Part shown: in pieces, positions 1 through 13,283 of the stretch | Layout of the letters: every line of letters starts with the position of its first letter | How positions within the stretch are numbered: position 1 is the first letter of the stretch | DNA from: Amborella trichopoda | Taxonomy: Eukaryota > Streptophyta > Magnoliopsida > Amborellales > Amborellaceae | Assembly: GCF_000471905.2 (NCBI RefSeq) | Contig: NW_006500103.1 | Coordinates: 2,613,145 to 2,677,144, forward strand | Direction: 5' to 3' | DNA: 64,000 bases | Position numbers and translations under genes: made by a program | The notes under the pieces: generated by a model | The model's input: the letters and a program-made list of their open reading frames with translations, nothing else | Database searches by the model: none | What the model was told of the DNA's origin: nothing

Positions 1-617
1 ATCAGGTCAGCTCTAGATCCGATCAACCTGGACTTGACCAAGTCTATTTCTGACCATAGAGTTGTCTGGCCACATCTGATAGAGCTTTGACTAAACCTCA
101 AGCATTTCTAACCTAACCCGACCCGACCCGCACTACTGTCAGTTTTTACCCCCTTGCCTTCTCTCACTAACATTATAAATGAATAGTTCCTCAGAAACAT
201 TCTTGCATGTTTTAAGAAGCAAAAGCCCTCATTGCATTTAAATATATCAACTTGTAACATAAACTATAGATATTATCTAATTATTCTTACATAACAGGTT
301 GAATATGGGTTCCACCCATGAGGTGGTCCCTCATGTCTCCCTGATTTAACAGGTTGCTTTGATCCTCAAATAAAAACAAAGAAAGAGAGATATTAGGGTT
401 TTTATAATTTGACAAGATCTATATGTCAATTTCCTTATAGTGTTAATATGGAAAACCATACTAAAGACTTTGTTGTCGCATTTGAGGCACTATCCAAATA
501 TTCTCCTAAAGTTTAGGCGCCTAAAGCTCGGCCTAGTCCTAATGTTTTGGACATATTCTGAGTTGCCCAATCTATGAAACAGTTTAAGCCCCCGAGTGTG
601 AAGCAGCATTTACATAT
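1..617. other. gene-free AT-rich stretch
   Basis: No coding region is recognisable here. The first 130 bases hold short GGGTC/GACCC-type words like those in several degenerate repeats elsewhere in the window, so this is probably the edge of an old transposon. The rest is AT-rich and has no readable boundary. Confidence 0.4.
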
Positions 618-1001
618 GGGTGAGTATTGTATAGAGCCGAGGCTATAAACAATCAAAGTAAAGCACACCTTCAAATCGTGTCGAGAAATGTGGTTTCAAT
701 CCTGGAAATCTTTATGATAGCCTTAAAATATATTTTCATCTTTAATTATAAAATTGAAAGCTTAAAAAATAGTGCAAATCAAGCAGATCTATGAAATCTT
801 GAAAATTAATGGTCAAAAAATGCGTTACAAGATACACTATTTTTGAAACTTGAAATCTATTTTTTTCTTGTGCCCATACATCTTGATATCGAGATGATCA
901 ATTTGAGGATATTTGGGCATCAAAACAATATCTTCTAGTGAAATTTTGAGGTGGGCTCTCATTTGATTGTTTAGAGTCTCAGCTTTATATAAACTTTTTC
1001 C
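618..1001 (-). mobile_element. Mutator-like MITE, family A (GAGCCGAGGC subtype)
   Basis: About 384 bp. It starts GGGTGAGTATTG and ends AAACTTTTTCC, with inverted terminal parts that contain a GAGCC(G)AGGCTCTAAACAATCAA-like block and its complement. The core word GATCATCTCGACATCAAGATG is present as its reverse complement. The flanks resemble a diverged 9-10 bp target duplication (TTTACATAT and TTTAAAATAT). It belongs to the same family as the copies near 3.8, 14.2, 45.3, 45.8, 47.2, 51.8, 53.3, 57.0 and 60.3 kb. It carries no transposase and is non-autonomous. Confidence 0.75.
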
Positions 1002-2469
1002 TTTAAAATATCTTGTAAATTCTAGTTCTAATGTTTTGGCCGGATTCTCGCATAGTATAATATAAGCCGGAGAGCCCACATACTTATGCAGCTGCATTGG
1101 AAAGCAATGATGGACATATGTTGCCCTTTTTCTTACTTTATCGTTGGCTTTTATTTTTTCGAGTACTTAGATGAGGTGCATGTGTTCTCAAAATTTCAAT
1201 TTAAATTTGAAGATCTAACCCTTAGAAATGACCCAGTGTCAATCAGAGCCATCCACTATTATAGCTCCATAGACGAGGGTGACTTGTATTATCTTTCTTC
1301 AAATTTTCTAAATAAATTGACAACATATCAAGATTTCTCTCTCTCTCTTTCTAGGCCCGAAGCTCCTATTTGAATCGAGTAGAAATGGTGAAAAGATAGA
1401 GTTCGTGTAGTTGCATGTAGATTTTCAGGTTTTCCTTTTTCATTGTTAGGTAGATTTTTTTTATATATATAAGGATGTAGATTTTGTTTTTTAATAGAAA
1501 GTTACATGATTGTCTTTAATCATGTTTTAAAAGTGCTTTCCTCATATCATGTGAAAAAAAAAAGCTTCCAGTGATAATAGTTATATCTTTTGGAAATCTG
1601 ACTCTTGATGGTCTTGAAAATGGAAATCATGTTGAAAGTTCATCCAACGCGGTACCCTTCGCTTACCTTTGGCGCCTCGGGACCTTGACTCTGACTTCAC
1701 TTTTAGAAGCATCGATTCGAGAATCGGAATCTTGGTTCGACTTGGTCCTCGGGAAACCGAGTCAAAACATTGATCTATCACGATATTGAAATCTGAGGAG
1801 ATCTGACTCAAAAATGTAGCAAAGAGCGCGTATGCTATGTTCCTATAATAATGTACCATATCTTCACTCTCAAGTAGAAGACATACAATGAGGATTTTTT
1901 TCAACATGAAATTTTGGGAAGCTCCTAAGAAACAACTAGATGATTTTTTTCAAAAATTTGAAGTTTTATAACACGTCGATCACGATTTTCAAAAATTCAA
2001 CGGTCTTTATTCAATCTCAAAACATTACCTTTTTTTCCACTTATATCAACTGACTAACACATTCAAAAGCACTAACTCCTAAACTATTTGAATAAACGGG
2101 TAGGATCCCATCTTCCCCACTTCCCCATTGAAATACCTAAAAAAAAAAGTCTATCTTTTTTTAAGTACATAGAAAATGCCATTTGGGAAATCTCCTTTCT
2201 TAAGTTAGTTTTTGGATTGAGGAGGTTACATCCAAAAATTGAGAGTCCTAAAAGTACTCCTAGATTGAGTGTTAATGAGGAAGTAAATGAACATCATACT
2301 TCTCGATTAGCATAAAATCTTTTGGTTATTGAAAAATTAAAATAAAAAAATAAAAAGATTGAATTATTTGAAGGTGAATTATTTCGACCAAGATGGAAGA
2401 ATGCGAAGATAGCGATGTTATGGTATTCACCCATTCCACATGGTTAAATTGAAACGGCTGTAGACTTGT
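1002..2469. other. gene-free stretch
   Basis: AT-rich sequence with short open frames only, no conserved protein motif and no splice-consistent exon. I see nothing to annotate apart from simple A/T and CT tracts. Confidence 0.4.
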
Positions 2470-2772
2470 AGGGGTGGCAACGAATCAGGTTAGGTCCAGC
2501 TCAAGGTTTGGCTGGACCCAGAATCGAAAAAAATATAAGACCTGGATCCGACTGGACCCAAAAATAATATATATATATATATATTATTAAAAATATATAG
2601 TTATATTGATTTAAATATTAATTAATTAAAATATTATATATTAACTATTATTTATATAAAAATACCATTCAGATTGGGCCTGGATCGGGTCCACATGGAG
2701 AACCCGACCTGCAGGGTCCAATTCTTGGACCTGTACCTAGACCCAGTCGGGACCGGATCCATTGCCACCCCT
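2470..2772. mobile_element. MITE with AGGGGTGGCAA / TTGCCACCCCT ends
   Basis: About 303 bp bounded by perfect 11-bp inverted ends. The arms are rich in GGGTCC/GGACCC words around an AT-rich centre with a short TA run. These ends resemble hAT-type non-autonomous elements common in plants. No clean 8-bp target duplication is visible. Confidence 0.65.
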
Positions 2773-2875
2773 AAGCCGTCGTTAAAATTGTTAACCATTG
2801 AGATCTTAAGTCATTGCTGATGTGTATATTTTACACAAACAAAATGAGGAAACCAGTGACCTCTTACTCCATTTA

Positions 2876-3225
2876 TAGGGGTGGGAATGGGTTGGGTCAG
2901 GCCCGCGTCAAGCCCAACCCAAACAGGTCTAAGTTAGGCCAGGATCTAGAACATATAAAATATTATTTTATATATTTTATACTATATAGTTAATATTATG
3001 CACATATATTATATATTAATATAAGGGTCGGGTCAGATTAACCCCAACCTAGACCAGGCTTGACTTGATAAGATCCAAACTAGATGCAAACTCGAACCCG
3101 AGCTGGTTGGGTCAAGATCAAGTGGACCCAGACCCGACCAGCTGGGTCTATTGTCTGGGTCCAAACCCAAACCCAGTCAGGTCATCCTCTCAGGTCCATG
3201 GTCCACCCTACCGATTTCCCACCCA
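2876..3225. mobile_element. degenerate GGGTC-rich MITE
   Basis: Starts TAGGGGTGGGAATGGG and ends near TTTCCCACCC, giving weak inverted ends. The arms carry GGGTTGGG and CAGACCCGACC words around an AT-rich centre. It is probably a relative of the element at 2470-2772. Short open frames over the right arm are not genes. Confidence 0.5.
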
Positions 3226-3595
3226 TCCACAAGTTACCTGTTGTTCAGTCAATGAGCTGTATTGTGGAAGATCATTGTGTGTGTACTATTCTACAAGGTG
3301 TGGAAGAAGAAAAATAAGAGATGTTTGATGGTAATATTCTATAGGTTTGTTATCTTAAAAGAAAAATTTAGAGGATGCATTGTTAATTGGGCTTCTCTTG
3401 AAAGGAATTTAGATGTGTACCAAGTTATGATTTGCTTTACATGCTCCATGAAATTCCGACTTCTTATATTGCAAGACCTTTATGGTAGCCCATTAGGTAA
3501 CCTAGGTTTAGTTGGATTCAGGGGATAAGTTCCAGACTATAGCGGGATTATGCGAATTCAATATTATGATCCGTTTGGAGTCAAAACCAATTATA

Positions 3596-4454
3596 GGAAA
3601 AATCGAACCGGAATGGTTAATCGGATATAGGTCCGGAAGTAATTTAACCAGCTTAACTAGTAAAGCAGTCGATTCAATCGTTCTAACTAGGCAAGTCCCG
3701 GGTGGTTAAAAAAGTGTTGAAAAAATTAAAACAAATACAAAAAAAACCTAATAAAATATGAAATGTATATTTAAAGAAGGAAAAAAATTATATAAGGATG
3801 CTACCATAGAACTACAGATGCCCCTAAAAAATCCATCTGAAAAGGTAGTTTTAATGTTGAAAAACCCTTTGATTGATCATCTCGACATCGATATGTATGG
3901 CTATGAAAAATAAAAAGATTTTAAGTCTCTTAAATAGTGCATTTTACAACATATTATCTAAACCATCCATTTTCAAGGTTTTCATATGTTTTTAAAATTT
4001 TATAATTAGATATAAAAATATATTTTGAGATAATCCTAAGAACATTTTACATCAAAATTATATACCATGATAAAATTTGAAGGTGCACCTTACCTCTACA
4101 TCTACGGATGCATGTATGGAAACTGTACCCTCTAAGAATGATTAAGCAAAGCACATCCAAATGAAGCTAAAAGAGAATTGATTTGTGCCCATGGATATTT
4201 TTAAAGCTTTCTAAAAACGATGAAAAAATATAAAAATAAGTATTAATATTCAAAACAATTTTCAATCCTTGCAATAATGATGAAAAAGATTTTTAAAAAA
4301 ATACATTACAAACAAAATCCCATAGTTTTTAAGATTTTTTTAATATTTTTTAAAAAATACTCGGTCGGTCACCAAAATTGGCCGAAATCGAAACCGACTA
4401 GTTGCCAGTTCTAATCTAACTGAGCGGTTACTTGTTAGAATGCCCGATTTTTTC
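3596..4454. mobile_element. CCGGTT-type element carrying a nested MITE
   Basis: The left arm starts GGAAAAATCGAACCGGAA and the right arm ends TGCCCGATTTTTTC, an imperfect inverted end. The same left and right arms occur at 59161-59660 without an insert and at about 45131-46330 with two inserts. Here the two halves are separated by the MITE at 3779-4130. No coding sequence. Confidence 0.6.
3779..4130 (+). mobile_element. Mutator-like MITE, family A (GGTTGC subtype), nested
   Basis: About 352 bp, beginning GGAAAAAAATTATATAAGG and ending ACTGTACCC. It contains the core GATCATCTCGACATCGATATG. Its flanks TTTAAAGAA and TCTAAGAA look like a decayed 9-bp target duplication. The related element at 59161-59660 has the uninterrupted site TTTAAAGGATGATTAA. 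Confidence 0.7.
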
Positions 4455-7400
4455 TTCAATGGTCAAAACTGTTAATGAAGCGGATTTTTGGGCAACTATT
4501 GGAAGGGAAGAAGATTGTGAGTTGCTTTGAATGTGATTCAATGATGCAATGGACTGCAGAAAATTCCCTGGGCATTGAGGCAAATATGGGATGAGTTTAC
4601 AGGATCTTATCCGAGGAAGAATTGTTTCTTTCATCCATGTTTATAGAGAAGATTGTGGACGAGATCTGACGACAAGGGCAGGTGTTTCTTTATAGGCTCT
4701 ATCCATAATTTTTCTTTAGTCTTTTTATTTTGTATTATTTTGGCTTCTTGCTAGCTATCTCTATCCATAATATCTTTGTAGATCTTTAATGAAATAGAAA
4801 ACCAAATAATATTCAAAAATTATTATTTTGACTAAGTTCTTAGGAAAAATATGGATTTATATTGTGAGTTGACTCAATAGAAGCCTTTTGGAGGTGTAGT
4901 GTCTCCCTTCAGTAGGGCTTACGAGGACTATGCACTGCAGAAAATGACCTCCTTATATGCAAGTCTCTTGAAGATCATAGAAGGAGGGTGACCAATGCTT
5001 ATAAAGAATAGTTCCCCACGAATAGGTTTTTTTAAAAGCAATGATAGGAAAATGCTCTATAGTCATGTGGTCTATGAACCGAAAATAGGCGAATGCCTCC
5101 CGAGAAAACTCCAAAAGTTATCCTTTCTTTTTTGGGCAAGTTGTGTACTTCTAAGGCACCAAAACTTCAACAAGAGAAGGGCCTTTACATTTCTCTCTTA
5201 GGGGACATGTCCCCCAGCTTCTAGAGGGTGTGGGGGGCTTGGGTCCTCGATTGCCATGAGAGAGAATGGATATGGGGGTCCTGTCCTTTAGAGAGACAAA
5301 GTGCGGCATAGGCCTTGTCTTCTAGACAGATAATGTTTGGAGCGAGCCCATCATTTAAGGAAAGAAAGAAAGGCATGGACTCCACAAGATTCATAAATTG
5401 ACAAAAAAAAAAAACTGAGATTATATTTTCTCTTTCCTATGTAAGCAGAACACAATTGAAAGTAATATAGGTTGTTGCCATTAGAAAACCAAAATTAATT
5501 TTCTTCTTGTTTACACGCAAAAAATCTGAGAAGAATCAGAAGTCTCATCTGCCTTGAATTGCATGTAACTAAATCAAAACAAATAAAAATAGTAAAGGAT
5601 GGGTTCTGTCAAATTATAGACTAGAAATCATACCTCACAGTTTACTTCCTATGGTCCAGCAACCGCGCCGGCTAGAGGTTTGCCAAAGTCTTATGAATTT
5701 GAAAAAAGTTGAAAAACAAGGAAATTTACCACTAAGCAAGCAATGCCATGAAATAAAAATTAAAGGAAACGAAAGGAAATAGGTGACTCGCTCGAGTTGG
5801 GCCCTTAGACCGGGTACCCGAAATTAGGGCTAGGATCGGACAAAAGGCGGTGTGGAGCCACCTTTTCCTTTGTCATTAAGAGTGATCAAGTTAAAGATGC
5901 TCCAAACATAATTGTTTTTAGAGTTTTAAGTTTAGGGGAGCTTACGAGTACTTGGAGACAGGAATCTTAGGGTTGGCTAGGATTTCCTAAGCGTACGGCA
6001 TAGATTAGGCCATGAGGACTTTGTTTGCGGTCTCGAAGAGTTTGATCTAGGGTTTTCAAGGGACTCTAGGTCATGCTAAAGTTCCTAGTTTTTAGACTCT
6101 TAGGTTTAGGGTTATATAGTCCTAAGTTTTCTAGGATCTGAGGAGCAAAATCGTCAAAGGGCCAAAGAAAGGTCAAGGGCTCAAAACCTCAGGGTTCAAG
6201 GGTTATTTATAGAGCCTTGGGTCTGTAAATGCCCTCTAACACATGGAGACTTTGGTTAGCCTTGCAAGCGACTCGGACCGCATTGTGAGCCATGAGTGTC
6301 CATGGACTTAATTGGCATTGTCCACATCACGAGCCCTAAGCCTCTTGAAAAAATTAGGTCAAATAAGTTCAGTGAAGCGCCATGCGTCGCACATAGGACC
6401 CCTAAAATTTTTATAAACAAATTTATTTTGGCCCCAACTGTCAAATCTTGCATTGAAATTAAGTAATTCTTGGATCGTTTGAAAGTTTACGATGTTTTCT
6501 GCAAATTACATTTCAAGTTGCCTCAATTGGATGAGTTTTGGAGGGGTTACAGTATCTGGAATTTCGAGGGTTGGTTTCAAGTTCTCCGAGTGGACTAGTG
6601 GAAAGGGTTGTCTTTTGAGTCTAGTACGCTTGAGGGGCTCTCAGTTTACCTAGGTAAGGTGTTCTGTAGGTTAGGATTCAGGGTACTAATCCTTCCAATG
6701 CAGATTGCCCATACCTCTTATTCACTGTACTCCAAATTTGTTATTAAGAAGAGTTAAGGTGGGAATGGGGTTGAGGTCGTAGTGGTAGCACCACATGAAC
6801 TTCAGCTACCAGTCTAGGTTTCCATCAAAAACCACTAATTATTTCTAAAAATAGGTAAGGGCTTGTAGTCCCCACTCATCCACCCAAAAAAAAAAAAAAA
6901 AGTGGGTTAAAGACCTGTAATCCCCACTGATCTACCCAAAAAAAAAAAAAGTGGGTTAAAGTATTAATGGAGCATGGGACGTTGTATTGAGGCATCGACC
7001 CCCCTAACCACCGATGCCCAAACACAATTCTCGTACATAACATAATCAAAATATTTGAAAGTACCCAAAGAGAACCAGTTGTCAATGAAGCTGTTCCATA
7101 ACCACTTGCAACAGTGCAATGTGGGACTAAAGAAAACCAGAGGATTTTTAGATTGTAAACTCTCTCTAAACAGAATCTTGATTTATTATGAAACAAAAAA
7201 ATTGAGATTAACTAAAGAAATAAATCTCAAGTTTCGAATACTAATAAATACAAAACAAAAGGGACAAAAAAAGCACAATGAGACAGTACAAAGACTTGCA
7301 AGAATAAAGAGAAGATAATGAACACAAAATAAAACAGAAACTTGAATCAAAAGAAAATAAAAAGGAAATCTCAAATAAATATACAAAAAGAGAGAGTATG

Positions 7401-8314
7401 CATCGATGTCGTTTACCTTTCAAGAAGTCGAAAATGACCCTTAGATATGGACTACTGAAGGTGTACCTTTAAGCGGGTTAACATTTGATTGCTCCGGGTA
7501 GTTATGACCTTCTTATACCAAATATAAATAGTTTTATTACAAACTAGACATATTGGACACCTGAACAAAAAAGCAATCATGGAATCGGAAAATAGATTAA
7601 GAACCTAGAAAATAATTCATCTTGCTCTATTTCTTATTGGACAAACCGTACCATGTTTCCAAGACCCTAAGGTCTTAAGATCTACACCAGTTTTGGAGCT
7701 CGAAAGTATTAAATGAGCGCAGTTAAAAACTGTAGAATAAACACATTACCCCAGCCATTAGATTTGTGCACAACTGAGGTGTCACTCTATACTTGGAAAT
7801 CTTCAAAATTTTTGACCAGCTATCAGAGGACCACAACACACTCCATCCGTCCACAGTTGACATCTATCAGCTGGGGTGATGCGTTCTTTCCTACAGTAAT
7901 TATTCTTTTTAGGCAAATTTCGCATAAAGTGCCAACCTTAAACAATCAAAATAAGGTGCACCACCAACCAAATTGTAATTAAAGAGGGGACTTTCAGTGC
8001 GAAAAATCCTTGTGAGAGCCTTGAGATTTAAGGTGCCAATCTTAAATAATTTTAAATTCATCCAATCTATCAGCAAAAGCACCTAGCCATGATGTGCCCT
8101 AAATAGTTTATCAAAACATCAAAATACCAAATTGCACTTTATCTTCATTCACATGCCAACATATAAATCTCTTTGAATACATGAATTAGGACCTCCACTA
8201 GAGTCACTCAATTTCAAACTTAGGTAAAGCACCACCTCCTCTTTGTAACTGCACACAAAACATCCAAACCACACCTCCACACCTCTCTCTATGTCTCTCT
8301 CTCTAACCCCACAC
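4455..8314. other. gene-free stretch 3' of the BTB gene
   Basis: No convincing coding region. A 60-bp direct repeat with CCCACT..CACCC(A)n GTGGGTTAAAG words lies at about 6846-6960. The part near 6730-6850 resembles, in reverse, sequence near 38.9-39.0 kb and 41.5 kb. Short open frames are low-complexity. The bases just below 8315 will include the BTB 3' UTR. Confidence 0.4.
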
Positions 8315-11300
8315 CTACCTCATTGCCACCACCCCATCTAGCCTTAACACCCCATGTCTATCCTCACCCACATAGGGCCTTACAAATGCTCTCCTCCACC
8401 ACACCTCAAAGGCCCCCTGCAAATTTGGACAACTATCTCCAAACTTTAAGAAACTATTCAACCAGCTGACAAATATCCTCCTCTGGTCCTCAAGTGGCAA
8501 TGTGAGAATTGTCCTGCCCACCCCTTCTTCCACTGCCCTCCGATCAAATGACCTACAAGCATGTTTTAACCATCCGTAGTCCTCTATCAACGGCTGAAAC
8601 CAAGTATCAAAAAGTGAACATCTTGCTTCTCTTGAGGCCACAACCTCTCCTTTCCCTATAGCTATACAAATCCTAGCTGTGATATGGCTTGCCAGGTGGC
8701 GTGATGCTATTGGAAGCCTTGGGTGGAGGTCGGCCAGGTGGTGCTGAGACGTCCACATGACAACGAATTCATCGGCAGCTAATCGATCGATGAGGATCTC
8801 AACCAACCACAGGAGATTATCAGCTTGCAGTGAAATTTGTTGCACTACTGATCCTTTTTTGGGGTCTATGGTTTCACTACTATTAGTCTTCACTCTTGGC
8901 TCTATGGTATCACTACTAGTAATTCTCAAGCTTGGGTCTATGGTTTCACTAATACTAATCTCCTCCACTCTTGGGTCTGTGATTTCACTAGCAGTAATCT
9001 TCATGCATGGGTCTATGATTTCACTAGTAGAAATCTTCACATTTGAGTCTATGATATCGGTCTCTCTTCTCTCTCTTGAGTCTACTCTTTCCTTACTGAT
9101 CTTGCCTATTGGGTCTTTGGTAATGCCTGTGAATTTGGAGTCAGCTTCTTGAGAAAAGAGGAAAAGGAGAGTTTTAAGGCAAGTTTGGCAGGTATCATAG
9201 AGGTACTTGTTGTATATATCATCTGAGCTTGGATTTGAGAGGTTATTTTCTCTAAGAAGCCTTGACACCAAGGATTTCATCTCTCTTCGACCTTTCTCCT
9301 CATTTCCTTTGACAATTAGCTGTAATATGTGAGAAAGGAGATCATGGGGGTTGCTGTTCAGTTCAGGGGTTATTCTTTTGAGAATGGGGGACGATGCGAG
9401 TATATCGGCTTTGAGCTGCAGAATGGAAGAGACTACCTTTTCCTCTTCTTCTCCTACCCATGGAACCGCTTCCAAGTATTCGAGACATGTTTGGAGAGCT
9501 AATTGGAAGCCAAGGAAATCTGAAACCTGGGAACCAAACATTGCTTTAGTCATAGAGTGCTATCATGGCATAAGCAATAACTGAGATTCAACAGGCTGGT
9601 AAGTTGAGAGCTAACATGGAAGGGAAGAAATCTTTTGAAAAAAAGTAATAAAAATAGCTTAAATTGTTTGGAAACAGATATATCTCAAACAGGAAAGAAT
9701 ATTACAACCCAATGAATTGTGGAAAACATAGCCCACTCAGCATCAGGAATGTTCAATTAAATGATAAGAGGTGATGGAGTCAGAGCCAGTCTCATGTTCC
9801 TGTAAATTTCACTCTCTCTCCATCATGGCCCAGTTTATCAAATGGTGATGAACCTAATGCACTATGGTTTTCCATAGCTTTCGATCTATAGTATACATCT
9901 TTAATAATTTGATTTATGGACATGTGGATGTGTATATTGTAGATTACAACCAGCTTGTACCCTTATAGTGATGTTTTAGCACTTTAACATACAAATTCAA
10001 CATGCTACTTCTCAAGTTTGATTCCTACCACTGAACTCCCCCCAAAAAAAAAAAAATACAAAATCAACATTAAAATGACCAGAACTGATGCCAGAATAGA
10101 CTATTCAAGACTAAATAACTATGTCTCGATTCTATGCTGCATACAAGCATGGTTAGTGTGATACTCCATTATCAGATGGCAAATTCTACATGGAACATTG
10201 CACAATTAGTACATATAATCAGGGAATATATCCAGACCAGGATAGAGTAACATTAAGTTGAGCAAATAAATTAAATAAATCAATGCAAAGTAATAAGTTA
10301 AGCAATTGTATAGAAAAATCCATTTCCAATAAAAAATTTAGATAAAATTTTATCAAAATAACTGATGTTTACATAGATTTAGATGAAAACAAGCAATAAA
10401 GTAGTGTTTACATGATCAAGGGTGCACCTAATGGCATTTATTCCAAAAACAAGGAGCCGATGCCACCTTACATGACAAAATAATCCCTTGTGCAAGTTGG
10501 CCCACTTTCCTTTTCTTGTGCCATGGTTTCCCATGCACTAGCCTTTTCTTGTGCCATACTTTTCTTGTGCCCTTAGATTTTCTCAGTAATTATCTTACAT
10601 AGAGAAGACCAGAAAAAGAAAAAAATGATTGTAAAGAGAAAAAAAAAAAAGCACTCATTAACATTATTAGTCTTTTACAATGTTTCAAACATCCGGTACA
10701 ACATTTGGTGTAAAAAAATTTATTTCAAGAATTTAGATAGATTTCTGAAAATTAAAAACCAGCATTGCATAACTAAGTTTATGCCCTTCAAATAAGCACT
10801 AACAAATAAAGAAATGAAACAGGGCATCAATATCCAACAAAGCAACATAACAATGCTACTATCAAACTGCTTATTATGAGATCAGAATCAGAAACCATAT
10901 CAGCAGAAAAGAAAAGGAAAATAATCCACATTCTAATCTTCAAGCACTCAAAACATAGCTTCAAAATTCATGGCATAAGACTAAAGAAAAATGATCTGAT
11001 TCATCTATAAAAAAGAAAAAGTAAATAAAATTAACATACTCATACCTTGAGAATACGGAGAACACGAGGAATGCTTTGCTTGACCAACCTCTGTTTCACG
11101 TCCTTGCAGTACATCAACCCAACAGTCTCCACAAAACTCTCCACATCCTCACACTCCCCAATTTCAACACAAAATGGAGGACCCAACAACTGAGAGAGCT
11201 TCTCTGCAAAATAAGTGCTATTTATCGCAAGAATATTTCTATGAACTCTCATCCTCACGGATAAGCCATGCTTCCCCAATAAAATCACAATCATGTCACT

Positions 11301-11690
11301 GGTTTCAGGCTCACTAAATTCAACTGAGACCCTCTTTTGCTGAAAATTCTCAGGCCTTGGTTTTGGCATTCTCTCACTAACCACTGATGGACTGAAACCA
11401 CAAGCTTCAGAGCCCAAGTTTCTCAGGTTATCAGAAACTGACCTCTGCTTGACAAAAGGGGTAGTTGGTTTCTGGTTTTGGCTTGATGGGTGGTGGTTTT
11501 TGTTTTGAGAAGGGATTTTTTGGAGCTTTGGAGTCTGTTTGTGTCTAGGGTTTGGGTTTTGAACTTTGATAGTCTTTGGGAAAACAACAGGGGAGGGGCA
11601 ACACCAGAAGCCTTCAGGGGTTACAGCGATTGGAACATTTCTAAGCCGGGTATGGGTTTGTTCAAGCCTTTTCACACTAAATTCATCCAT
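8315..11690 (-). CDS. BTB/POZ domain-containing protein (At1g63850/At5g60050-like)
   Basis: Two exons on the minus strand: 11690-11046 and 9526-8315 (stop included), joined in phase 0 across CTCAAG|GTATGA and TTCCCAG|GTTTCA, giving 618 residues. The first in-frame ATG is at 11690 in a good context (AAAATGGA). The N-terminal 110 residues are basic and Pro/Ser/Gln-rich. A BTB/POZ fold follows (SDMIVILLGKHGLSVRMRVH to RVLRILKVSDFLG), spanning the intron. After it comes LEYLEAVPWVGEEEE, a hallmark of this plant BTB group, then a C-terminal helical region. Family members are thought to act as CUL3 E3-ligase substrate adaptors; the substrate is unknown. Residues of about 369-440 are an unusual array of SETIDP-type repeats (see findings). 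A symbol is not justified. Confidence 0.88.
8852..9067 (-). repeat. in-frame minisatellite inside BTB exon 2
   Basis: About five tandem units of 36-39 bp. On the plus strand each carries GGGTCTATG(G/A)TTTCACTA followed by a variable part. They encode S-E/D-T/I-I-D/E-P units of 12-13 residues. The reading frame stays open through all units. Confidence 0.75.
9527..11045 (-). other. BTB gene intron
   Basis: Single 1519-bp intron with donor GTATGA and acceptor TTCCCAG. It is AT-rich with A-tracts. The part near 9775-9905 resembles the CTCTCTCCATCA..GGTGATGA..TTTTCCATAG repeat also seen in TIC62 intron 1. No exon-like block was found inside. Confidence 0.7.
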
Positions 11691-13277
11691 TTTAAAACTT
11701 GGGTTTCTCTCTATTGACCTAAAGCTGACGGAAAATGAAGCAAGATTCAAGATCAAAGCACATTCTTCATTGAAAATTGAAAGGGTCTGATCTTCTTAGA
11801 CCAGCTTCTGCTCTGGTCAAGCCTTATAACACTAAAATCAGCAAGGAAAAGAAAAAAGAGCTTAAAGAATGTTTCTCTTGGTATCATTCACAAAAAAAAA
11901 AAAAGTGCTTCGGTTGGAGCCCGAGTAGAATAATAAGGTTTCAAAGAAAAGTAAAGAAAAAAAAAAACAGGAGTTTCTGATATAACTGCAGAAAGAGAAC
12001 TCCGATTCTGGAGCCAGTTAAGAAATATGTATATTAACCATCTTATGCAAAAACAGAGTTTTGAATTTTTCTTGGAAACCAGAAGTTTCCAGTTTATTCC
12101 TTTTTTATTTGTTTGTTTGGTTGGTTTGAAATTTTACTGATGATTAATGGACAAGAAAACACAAGATTTGGAAGATGAGCTTTTGGATAAATTATGATAA
12201 AGAGGAATTCCAAGAAAGTAGAACACTCCTCTTTGCTTTTGAAAAACTAAGGTTTTCTCTGCAACTATTCGAATGTATAATTTTCGCATGGACCGAAAAG
12301 AAGGCTGATCTGCAGCTGTGTGCAATAACTAACGCAGGCATCCACACAACAATTTACAGAGAGTGAGAGCAAGAGAGAGAGCAATTAAGAAGCACCAAAA
12401 TTACCCACCTTTCCTTTTTAAAAGCCAGAATCAAATGACTGGGTTACACAGCAAAACACCGATCTAGAGAGAGAAAAGAGGAGCTTTTCCAGGTGGGCTT
12501 CTGAAAAAACACTAACTGTTCAACCCCAAAACCAATTAAGAACCAACAAAACAACCCCACCATTCCCAAAGAGAGAGAAAATATTGGAGTTTCGAAAGTG
12601 AAAATGACCTACCATTCCTAGAGAGAGAAAGAAATGGAATTTTCAGAAGTGGGTTTCTCTGAAACTGATTCAATGTTCTGATTACTGTTTTCTCGAGCAT
12701 GTGGGTTGGTCTGGAACCGTGTTCTAATCATTCAGGATAGGAATTCCTGTCCTCTATGGGAGGTATCCAATAATGGCGGTCTAGAGAGAGAAAAAGGAGG
12801 GGATTTCCTGAAATGATTTACACGGGGGAAAGGAGAGGGTTGTGGGCGCAAAAGAATTACTTTACCAGGTGGGAGTGTCTTTGCTTTATGGGTGTAAGCA
12901 ACTGCAAATTGCTCGAATTTCCCCATTGTCGAGCTCCGTTCCAAAGCATGTTCACCATCATCCATTGCGCCCTGTCTCTCTCTCTCTCTTCCTTTCTTCT
13001 TTTTCGCTTTCTGCTTTTGCTTTTGAACGCCAATGCTCCCTGTTGCATCTCTCTCTTCGACCTCATGCATTGGCCAGTTTCTCTCTCTTCTACTTTATGT
13101 TTCTGTTTCTCCCTTACTCCTTGCGTTTTATGTTTCTCTTTCTTCCCTTCTAGGACATGGCCTGCCGTATATATGCCATGTACTTGCTTCTCTCCTGAGG
13201 TGAGAATTTGTATTTTATACCTATTGTTTGTCTCTCTTTTACATGCCACGCCCCTTCTTACTCCCTCGAAATTTTGA
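11691..13277 (-). promoter_or_regulatory. probable 5' UTR/promoter region of the BTB gene
   Basis: Upstream of the BTB start the plus strand carries many GAGAGAGAAA tracts (12363-12800), so the transcript sense is CT-rich, typical of plant 5' leaders. CT-rich blocks also lie at 12976-13145. Open frames of 130-154 codons here are low-complexity by-products of these tracts. No core promoter can be fixed by eye. Confidence 0.35.
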
Positions 13278-13283
13278 ATTTGT

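Noticed and set aside
8757..9152. 131-codon plus-strand frame opposite the BTB gene
   Set aside because: Antisense of the SETIDP minisatellite; repeats keep it open.
12813..13277. 154- and 130-codon frames on either strand upstream of the BTB gene
   Set aside because: Serine/leucine- or lysine/glutamate-rich translations of CT/GA tracts; no domain and no splice support.
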